DNA of 6,621 bases from Clostridia bacterium (GTDB lineage: Bacteria; Bacillota_A; Clostridia; Oscillospirales; Acutalibacteraceae), in NCBI GenBank assembly GCA_009930155.1, contig RZYX01000097.1:1-6621 (forward strand), given 5' to 3'. Position 1 is the stretch's first letter, and the number at the start of each line of letters is the position of its first letter. Of the stretch, positions 1 to 5,875 are shown piece by piece. Made by a program: the position numbers and the translations under genes. Under the pieces are notes generated by a model that was given only the letters and a program-made list of their open reading frames with translations, made no database searches and was not told the DNA's origin.

Positions 1-617
1 GGATTATATACCCATGAATTACTTAAAGTTTCACCGGGCAGCCACTCAAATTGGAGACCTCCATGTGCAATTAACTGAACTTCTTCGCCTAATGCAATTT
101 GGATTGAATCTGCATCTTCAATACCTGTTGCTCTTACATCAGGTTTTGGATGTACAGTAACAAGAATATTATCTGTAACAACTTCACAACCCGGATAAAA
201 AGTATTTAAGGTATAAACTGTAGTTTGATCAGGCATTACATAAGGATTAGATATGCCGGTAAACTCAACAATAGTATCATTATAAGTCCAAAAATACATT
301 TGCCCTTCCACTAAACCGGCACCAATTTGTATGCTGTCTCCCTGACACATTTCATAATCGGGACCTGCATTGGCGATTGCCGAAGGAAGCATTGTTACTC
401 TGATAGTATCCAATGAAATACAACCTGTTATTGTGTCGGTAATTGTCAAAAAGTAAGAACTTAATTGAGCTGTTGGTGTGGCAACCGGCTGAGGAATAGT
501 ATCAAAATCTAAGGTAGTCAGAGGATACCATAAATATGTGTAGTTATCGATTTGTGGACTTCCTAAAATCAAGCTTGTATTTGCACAAATGATAGTGTCA
601 GCCCCTGCATTAATCTC
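1..617 (-). other. Ig-like / gliding-protein-style modules after the PKD array (partial)
   Basis: This is the part of the large secreted protein after the PKD array. Module 11 (residues 876-953) has NAGADTIIC, an LWYPL strand and C941. Module 12 (954-1032) has NAGPDYEMC and C1019. Module 13, from about residue 1033, has ALGEEVQL where family members usually have a cysteine (ICxGxxVQL), so the cysteine is replaced by alanine at about residue 1050. Known Bacteroidota proteins of this kind often follow such modules with a gliding-motility-type C-terminal domain. That is inferred here because the window stops at codon 1080. Confidence 0.7.
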
Positions 618-3242
618 AGGGAATTCAAATATTTCGACATCATTTGTAATAGAGCTGCTGCAGATACCGTTAGTTACAGTTAAACTTACTGACTTTGAGC
701 CGCCGGTAGAATACATAACAGAGCCAGGATTTTCGGCAGTAGAACTTGCGGGTTGTGCAGATTGTCCAAAATTCCAGTTAAAAGTCCAATTTCCGCCAGT
801 ACTTCCTGCATTTTGAAAATCAACGCCTTCGTCACCACAAACCGGGGCATCACTCGAAAATGCAGCCACCGGATTTTCATAAATCAATATTGGATGTGTA
901 ACAGAAGCCGAACATGTGGTTCCTGTATTAGTAATTACAAGTGTAACTAGTTTAATTCCATGTTGCGAATAAACAATATCTTGAGGATTTTCGTCGGTTG
1001 AAGTCGCCGGATTTGAATCTGCTCCAAAATCCCAAGCAAACTCTACACCGGTATTGTCGCCAGTATTAGTAAAGTCAACAGATAATCCAGAACAAACCGG
1101 AGCTGTACTTGAAAAGTCAACATTTGGCGTTCCCAATACAAAAACCGAATCGAGAATCGTGCTAGAACAACTTGAATTACTTATTGTGAAATTTATATAT
1201 TTCCACCCACTTGTTGAATAAACAACACCAGATGGATTCTCAGAACTTGCTGTAGCAGGATTTGCTCCTTGTCCAAAATCCCAGGCATAACTAAAACCAC
1301 TACCTGTAGAACCTGTATTTGTAAAACTAAAAGCCTGGTTCAAACATAAAGAGTCGGTATGGATTAGTGATACTATTGGGGTTGCCAAAATACTGATATT
1401 TTTAATAATATTATCAGAACAGCCTGTGATTGAATTAGTTACAACTAACTCTACCTGTTTTGACCCACTAGTTGAGTACACAACTCCCATTGGATTCTCA
1501 TCTGTACTGGTTGCAGGATTGGCATCAACACCAAAATTCCACAAGTATGTAACATCTGTATTTGATCCTGTATTTGAAAAATCGACCCCTACTCCTACGC
1601 ATTTTGGTCCTGTATTTTCAAAATTTGCCTGAGGAGTCTCATAAACCTCCACAGTTTGAATAACAGAATTTGAGCAAGTACCGTTTGTAATAGTAAGTTG
1701 TACGTTTTTTGTTCCACTTGATGCATAAACAATTCCTGTAGGATTTTGTGTAATCGAAGATGCTGGAGAAGCTCCAATTCCAAAATCCCAATTATACGAC
1801 CATTCTCCGCCTGTACTTCCTGTATTTGTAAAATCAAAATCTTCGCTCACACAATCATCACCTGAATATGTAAAACTAACATTAGGTATAGCATTTATTG
1901 TAATTGCTTTTGAGATTTGATCAGTACATGAAGTAATATTATCAGTAACTGTAAGAGTAACAGTTTTGTTCCCTGCTGTAGAATATACAACACCTGATGG
2001 ATTCTCATCGGTGCTTGTTGCAGGTGTTGCATCTGCACCAAAATCCCACAAATAAATATGATTCCCAGTGCTACCTGTATTTATAAAGTCAACATCCAAA
2101 CCCGAACAAACCGGAGCATTACTCGCAAAGTCTGCATTTGGGCTGTCGAAAACAGTGAGATTTTGAACTGCATTACTTGAGCAATATGAATTGCTTACAG
2201 TCAAACTTACAGTTTTATTCCCGGAGGATGCGTATTGAATTCCGGTTGGATTTTCTGTTGTTGACACTTGGGGACTTGCACCGGAACCAAAATCCCATGC
2301 ATAAGTCCAGGCAGAGCCACCAGAACCGGTATTTGTAAAGTCGTATGATGCACTTAAACAGTCGCTTCCAGAAGTTGTAAAGCTAACTGTTGGCGTTTCT
2401 CTAATCACAATATTGTCGGAATGGATAACCGAACAACCAGTTATGGTATTTGTGACTGTTAGGCTAACAATCTTTGCTCCATGATTAGAATAAACGATTC
2501 CTGTTGGATTTTCATCCGTTGATGTAGCAGGCGATGCCCCCGAACCAAAATTCCAGCTAAATGTACAGTTTGTTGATGACCCAAGATTAAAAAAATCGAC
2601 ACTAACACCGGCACATTCAGGAGCAGTACTTGCAAAATCAGCAATAGGAGAATCTACAACTGTTATAACCATATTTGTAGATTGCGTGCAATAACCATTT
2701 GTAATGTTTAGACTAACAGTTTTGCTTCCTGGGCTTGTCCAGTAAACTCCCGATGGGTTTTCTGCTGTGGAAACTGCCGGGATGGCATCTGCTCCAAAAT
2801 CCCAAGAGTAAGACCATCCTATGCCTGAGCTTCCTGTATTTGTAAAATCGACAGACTCGTTTTCACAAACACTTATTGAACTCGCATTAAAGGAGGCAGT
2901 AGGATTCTCATAAATCATAACTCCGAGATTCTTATAAGAAATACATCCTGTAACAACATCGGTTACTGTAAGCGAGACTTCTTTGACACCGGCAAGGCTA
3001 TATGTAACAGCAGCGGGAAATTCACCGCTTGCAGTTGCAGGTGTTGCGTCTGCTCCAAAATCCCAGTCATAAGTACAATCCACATGACTATACCCACTAT
3101 TAACAAAAGTAACTGCATTACCCGTACACTCAGGTGCAGAAGAAGAAAAATCTGCCTGCACACTATCACAATAATGAGGAGTTTGAGCATAAGCAATTAG
3201 CCCAAACAAACTCATAATCACAACTAGTTTTAGTCTTTTCAT
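1..3242 (-). CDS. Large secreted PKD-repeat protein, adhesin/gliding-associated type (C-terminus beyond window)
   Basis: The frame is open from the ATG at 3242-3240 to the left edge, giving 1080 complete codons and no stop, so the C-terminus is missing. Residues 1-19 form a signal peptide (MKRLK, hydrophobic core, AYA before Q20). Residues 29-875 contain ten PKD-like beta-sandwich domains of 84-86 residues, each with a W(D/N)FG motif, an NP-type loop in most, and a late GxKxVxL-type strand. Residues 876-953 and 954-1032 are two Ig-like modules starting with NAGxD and a cysteine, and a third begins at about 1033 (GEEVQL, then GGLQFEWLPG). This order is common in Bacteroidota surface proteins that end in a gliding-associated or type-B T9SS sorting domain. 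Such an ending is expected here but not seen. The likely role is extracellular: adhesion, matrix or motility-related. No enzymatic domain is visible in the part present, and the ligand is unknown. The start has no Shine-Dalgarno motif, but it sits directly before a good signal peptide. Confidence 0.93.
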   Translation of the reverse strand, partial: MKRLKLVVIMSLFGLIAYAQTPHYCDSVQADFSSSAPECTGNAVTFVNSGYSHVDCTYDWDFGADATPATASGEFPAAVTYSLAGVKEVSLTVTDVVTGCISYKNLGVMIYENPTASFNASSISVCENESVDFTNTGSSGIGWSYSWDFGADAIPAVSTAENPSGVYWTSPGSKTVSLNITNGYCTQSTNMVITVVDSPIADFASTAPECAGVSVDFFNLGSSTNCTFSWNFGSGASPATSTDENPTGIVYSNHGAKIVSLTVTNTITGCSVIHSDNIVIRETPTVSFTTSGSDCLSASYDFTNTGSGGSAWTYAWDFGSGASPQVSTTENPTGIQYASSGNKTVSLTVSNSYCSSNAVQNLTVFDSPNADFASNAPVCSGLDVDFINTGSTGNHIYLWDFGADATPATSTDENPSGVVYSTAGNKTVTLTVTDNITSCTDQISKAITINAIPNVSFTYSGDDCVSEDFDFTNTGSTGGEWSYNWDFGIGASPASSITQNPTGIVYASSGTKNVQLTITNGTCSNSVIQTVEVYETPQANFENTGPKCVGVGVDFSNTGSNTDVTYLWNFGVDANPATSTDENPMGVVYSTSGSKQVELVVTNSITGCSDNIIKNISILATPIVSLIHTDSLCLNQAFSFTNTGSTGSGFSYAWDFGQGANPATASSENPSGVVYSTSGWKYINFTISNSSCSSTILDSVFVLGTPNVDFSSTAPVCSGLSVDFTNTGDNTGVEFAWDFGADSNPATSTDENPQDIVYSQHGIKLVTLVITNTGTTCSASVTHPILIYENPVAAFSSDAPVCGDEGVDFQNAGSTGGNWTFNWNFGQSAQPASSTAENPGSVMYSTGGSKSVSLTVTNGICSSSITNDVEIFEFPEINAGADTIICANTSLILGSPQIDNYTYLWYPLTTLDFDTIPQPVATPTAQLSSYFLTITDTITGCISLDTIRVTMLPSAIANAGPDYEMCQGDSIQIGAGLVEGQMYFWTYNDTIVEFTGISNPYVMPDQTTVYTLNTFYPGCEVVTDNILVTVHPKPDVRATGIEDADSIQIALGEEVQLIAHGGLQFEWLPGETLSNSWVYN
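618..3158 (-). repeat. Ten tandem PKD-like domains forming five A-B pairs, 507-base period
   Basis: By residue the units are A1 29-114, B1 115-199, A2 200-284, B2 285-368, A3 369-453, B3 454-537, A4 538-622, B4 623-706, A5 707-791 and B5 792-875. Apart from the first pair, A units are 85 and B units 84 residues long. A units typically carry (A/G)Px C at the start, PATSTDENP after the WDFG motif, and a late TGC or similar. B units carry FTNTGSxG, an aromatic-Y/F-x-W segment, and a late xCSS without the two extra residues of A. The B-unit plus-strand motif cctgtatttgtaaa (or a close variant) starts at 2833, 2326, 1819, 1312 and 805, exactly 507 bases apart each time. These are protein-domain duplications within a gene, not a mobile or CRISPR repeat. 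Confidence 0.93.
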
Positions 3243-3293
3243 AAAGATTATTTTTGAATTTACATTAGATGCTTTTTAACACCACAAGATAAG

Positions 3294-3327
3294 CAAAATT
3301 TAGTGTTATGTTAAATTAATTAACAAT
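3294..3327 (-). promoter_or_regulatory. Weak Bacteroidota-type promoter candidate for the PKD protein gene
   Basis: Read on the minus strand, TAAATTTTG at 3302-3294 is one base longer than the TAnnTTTG -7 consensus. ATTG at 3327-3324, 21 bases upstream, resembles the -33 TTTG. Initiation would give a leader of roughly 45 bases. Both boxes are imperfect and the surroundings are AT-rich, so a chance match is quite possible. The rest of 3243-3403 shows no gene and no convincing terminator. Confidence 0.25.
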
Positions 3328-3403
3328 ATTTGTTCTTTCACTTTTTTATTTTATAATAAATATTACATATTTTATACATCAAGCTCATACTGTGTTAAAC
3401 AAT

Positions 3404-3889
3404 TCACATTATTTCTTTTTTTTCTTCTATGTTTTTTACATCATTCAGATGCTTAATAAGTTTCACCTTACCAAAACTAAATAACACTTTATCACTTTTC
3501 CCAACAAAAGTAAACACAAATGCCGAAACAATAATAATCGGTAAAAGAGTAAAAATTACAGCATTAAGCCAATATCCAAAAAAATTATACAATTGTGCTT
3601 TATATGGATTACTTTTTCTATAAATTACTTTAACCTTTGAGCCTGGTTCTATCTTTATATTTCTTGGGGCGGTAAAAACGATTAACTCAGAGTCATGATA
3701 AAAATTTATAACAGGAGCAATTTCAGAATCCTCTGGGAAAGTCTTATTTTCCCACTCTTTATTCCCAGCAACGACACCGTCAGTAATTACCGATTTACTA
3801 ATATCATTCATCCTATTTATGGAAAAGAATATTATGATTACCACATAAGCAATAATTATAATAGCGTTTCGGCCAAGTTTTAGGTTCAT
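3404..3889 (-). CDS. Small two-helix membrane protein, DUF3592-like
   Basis: This 161-residue protein has a short N-terminus and two hydrophobic helices at about residues 9-23 and 108-129. Between them is a polar domain of about 80 residues, followed by a basic C-terminal tail. The middle domain reads like DUF3592: a DGVVAG strand early on, then EPGSKVKVIYRKSNPYKA (a G-x-x-V-x-V-x-Y...NP-x-x-A pattern) just before the second helix. Both ends are therefore probably cytoplasmic, with the domain outside the inner membrane. The family's function is not established and I do not assign one. The gene lies 58 bases after the dipeptidase stop, but an intrinsic terminator stands between them, so co-transcription is probably limited to read-through. 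The PKD gene starts 161 bases downstream on the same strand. No Shine-Dalgarno motif is visible. The ATG directly precedes the first helix and is the natural start. Confidence 0.8.
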   Translation of the reverse strand: MNLKLGRNAIIIIAYVVIIIFFSINRMNDISKSVITDGVVAGNKEWENKTFPEDSEIAPVINFYHDSELIVFTAPRNIKIEPGSKVKVIYRKSNPYKAQLYNFFGYWLNAVIFTLLPIIIVSAFVFTFVGKSDKVLFSFGKVKLIKHLNDVKNIEEKKEIM

Positions 3890-3903
3890 AATTTTTAATA
3901 ATT

Positions 3904-3927
3904 AAAAAAAGCCGCAAAAAGCGGCTT
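3904..3927 (-). terminator. Intrinsic terminator of the dipeptidase gene
   Basis: On the minus strand AAGCCGC, a TTTTT loop and GCGGCTT form a perfect 7-bp stem (3927-3921 with 3915-3909), continued by a run of T (positions 3910-3904 are all A on the plus strand). It begins 20 bases after the dipeptidase stop codon. The T-run lies only on the minus-strand exit side, so it serves the dipeptidase transcript. Confidence 0.9.
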
Positions 3928-3947
3928 AAAAAGTTTTAACAATTTGA

Positions 3948-5633
3948 CTAGTGAGCAGATCCCACTACTTTAAATTGATCCCCTGTTTCGTCAACAATAC
4001 GCTTATACCATTGTTCGCCATATCCCGGAAACTCAATATTTGGAGCATAATATTTATATCCATCAGGAATAGTAGATGGAGTTTTAAGGTTCCCATCCAT
4101 ATATTTTGTAAATAAATAGGCATAAAGCTCTGTCCAACGTTTATGAGTTGTTATTGCTGCGCCATTAGAGAATCTATTAATCTCATTTTGCACTTTAACA
4201 GGATCGGTTTTAATCATGTCGGTCATTTTTTTATCAAGTTTCTCGACATCTGCGACAAAGTTATTGTGTAATTCAGATTGCACCTTTTGAATCTCTGGAA
4301 ACATCATATTGTATCTGGTATAAGCATAATTAGACACCATGTTAAATACCCAAAAAGCTGATTCCATTGTAAAATTCATAAGATCTCCATTCCCCACTTT
4401 AAATGGTCTTGGAATTTCAGTCATAGATGCATACATAGGCACATAAACTGTGGTAGCTGCATCATCAACCGAGAACCAGTTAATAGCACCAATCATATCA
4501 GGCAACCAGCTACGCAATTGAGCGACGAATGAAAATGCTGTTTGTTGAGTAGCTGTAGCTCTTTCGTTACAATAAGCAACACCGTCAACTTCCCATGTAA
4601 GCGGTCTCCATCTGTAAGGATTTCCAAACGGTCCTGCGCCAATATCTTTAGACATATCTAGCTCGGTACCTTCAAGGTGGTCACCCATAAATTTAAACAT
4701 ATCAATTTGAGAAATTTTCTTGGTTGGTTGCACCCACAGAGGCATTCTGTTATTAGCATATCCGTTATCTCCATGCTCAATATTACCTTTTGCATACTCC
4801 CAGTATTTATCCATTCCATCTGTAATTGCATTAAAAAATGCCCAAACTCTTATTTCACAAAATCTTGCACCACCAAAATCAACAGGAGCGTATGTATCAG
4901 AAAAACTAAAGTCCTGGTCTTTACCGTTAAAATATCCTTTTTCGCGAGCAAAACTGATTACATCTTTTGAATTAAAAACTGTTTGTTTTGGATTAAACCA
5001 ATCATTTTTCTTTTGATACTCAAATGTAGTAATTCTTGCCTGATTTGCATGAGCGCATACATACCCATCAGGAATTTGCATTGCAACCCAAACAGCTCCT
5101 TTATTTCCAACACCTTTACCAATTACTTCAAAAATCCAAGCTTCGTTTTTATCACATACAGAAAACGACTCACCGCTACTAAAATAACCATAAGTATCCA
5201 TTAGTTCGGACATAATCATAATAGCTTCGCGAGCTGTTTTTGCCCTCTGTAATGTTATATAAATCAGTGAGCCATAATCGATAATTCCGGTAGTATCGAC
5301 AAGCTCCGGCCTTCCACCATAAGTAGTTTCCCCGATAGCAACTTGATGTTCATTTACATTACCGACAACATTATATGTTTCCTCCACTTGTGCGATTTCA
5401 CCAAGGAATTTCCCTGTATCCCATTCATAAACTTTTAACATAGTACCTTTAGGATACTTTTTTGCTGGCCAATGATATAACTCACCATAAAGCAAGTGGC
5501 TGTCTGCTGCATAGCTTACCATTACAGAACCATCAGTTGATGCTCCTTTGGTAACAATAAAATTAGTACAAGAATATCCGGCCAAAGAAGTAAAAATAAG
5601 ACCGGCAATTAAAAATACAAAAAATTTCTTCAT
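3948..5633 (-). CDS. Secreted C69-family dipeptidase (PepD-like Ntn hydrolase)
   Basis: This 561-residue protein is close to the usual length of Bacteroidales C69 peptidases. Residues 1-21 form a signal peptide (MKKFF, hydrophobic core, ending GYS). Cleavage there would expose Cys22 in CTNFIVTKGASTDGS, the N-terminal nucleophile of the C69 family, which hydrolyses dipeptides. Further family segments are AADSHLLYGELYHWP (about 42-56), VYEWDTGKFLGEI (68-80), GNVNEHQVAIGETTYGGR (91-108), RAKTAREAI (130-138), GESFSVCDKNEAWIFE (154-169) and VWVAMQIPDG followed by HANQARI (181-201). The likely site of action is the periplasm or cell surface, in peptide use. I start it at the ATG at 5633-5631. A longer in-frame reading begins with TTG at 5642, three codons upstream, with no support. 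It has its own terminator 20 bases downstream and is transcribed divergently from lgt. Confidence 0.93.
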   Translation of the reverse strand: MKKFFVFLIAGLIFTSLAGYSCTNFIVTKGASTDGSVMVSYAADSHLLYGELYHWPAKKYPKGTMLKVYEWDTGKFLGEIAQVEETYNVVGNVNEHQVAIGETTYGGRPELVDTTGIIDYGSLIYITLQRAKTAREAIMIMSELMDTYGYFSSGESFSVCDKNEAWIFEVIGKGVGNKGAVWVAMQIPDGYVCAHANQARITTFEYQKKNDWFNPKQTVFNSKDVISFAREKGYFNGKDQDFSFSDTYAPVDFGGARFCEIRVWAFFNAITDGMDKYWEYAKGNIEHGDNGYANNRMPLWVQPTKKISQIDMFKFMGDHLEGTELDMSKDIGAGPFGNPYRWRPLTWEVDGVAYCNERATATQQTAFSFVAQLRSWLPDMIGAINWFSVDDAATTVYVPMYASMTEIPRPFKVGNGDLMNFTMESAFWVFNMVSNYAYTRYNMMFPEIQKVQSELHNNFVADVEKLDKKMTDMIKTDPVKVQNEINRFSNGAAITTHKRWTELYAYLFTKYMDGNLKTPSTIPDGYKYYAPNIEFPGYGEQWYKRIVDETGDQFKVVGSAH

Positions 5634-5656
5634 CGTTATCAATATTTAAGTTTTTA

Positions 5657-5664
5657 CAAATATA
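5657..5664 (-). promoter_or_regulatory. Candidate -7 box for the dipeptidase gene
   Basis: The minus strand reads TATATTTG at 5664-5657, an exact match to the Bacteroidota TAnnTTTG consensus, 23 bases before the ATG at 5633. Transcription would start near 5650 with a leader of about 17 bases. I find no clear TTTG -33 element upstream. The location is good, but the region is AT-rich. Confidence 0.45.
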
Positions 5665-5784
5665 GTTTTAATTATTAATTCATTACTATTTTAATATATT
5701 CAATTTTAGAATTTTAACACTTTTTATACATAAAATCATGTCATAGTGGCCTAATAAAAACAATTTAACACCCCCAAAGTGCAT

Positions 5785-5813
5785 AAAAATCATTTGTAAC
5801 AATAATGATTTTT
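5785..5813. repeat. 10-bp inverted repeat between the dipeptidase and lgt
   Basis: AAAAATCATT (5785-5794) and AATGATTTTT (5804-5813) are perfect reverse complements separated by a 9-base loop. The stem has only two G/C pairs, so a strong RNA hairpin is unlikely. It lies upstream of both divergent genes, so it does not follow a gene end as a terminator would. A dimeric regulator site is possible, as is chance in AT-rich DNA. The rest of 5634-5875 holds no coding sequence that I can see. Confidence 0.45.
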
Positions 5814-5826
5814 TAAAATTAAGATA

Positions 5827-5856
5827 TTTAAGCTTACATCTTTTTTACTACTTTTG
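5827..5856 (+). promoter_or_regulatory. Candidate promoter of lgt
   Basis: TACTTTTG at 5849-5856 matches the Bacteroidota -7 consensus TAnnTTTG exactly. TTTA at 5827-5830, 18 bases upstream, is a one-mismatch version of the -33 TTTG. The predicted start near 5863 leaves a leader of about 13 bases before the ATG at 5876. Sequence match only. Confidence 0.45.
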
Positions 5857-5875
5857 TCAAAAAATAAGCCAAATT

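Noticed and set aside
589..1632. Plus-strand open frames of 65-75 codons (589-816, 753-950, 1426-1632)
   Set aside because: They lie antisense to the PKD-repeat gene, resemble no family, and recur because the underlying repeats do.
618..3158. CRISPR array or non-coding tandem repeat
   Set aside because: The 507-base periodicity sits inside one open frame, keeps codon phase, and diverges mainly at synonymous positions, as expected of duplicated protein domains.
1595..3196. Other minus-strand open frames (1595-1837, 2459-2644, 2963-3196)
   Set aside because: They are in a different frame inside the long continuous PKD-repeat reading frame, which has a signal peptide and clear domain periodicity. 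Their Leu/Ile-rich translations are frame shadows.
3345..3360. TTTATT / AATAAA inverted repeat as a terminator for the DUF3592-like gene
   Set aside because: The 6-bp stem has no G/C pair and no T-run follows it on the minus strand, so it is ordinary AT-rich sequence.
3429..3883. Plus-strand open frames opposite the DUF3592-like gene
   Set aside because: No family resemblance. The minus-strand frame has coherent membrane topology and a recognisable domain.
4677..5204. Three overlapping plus-strand open frames of 73-98 codons
   Set aside because: Antisense to strongly conserved parts of the C69 dipeptidase, with no recognisable domain or start signal.
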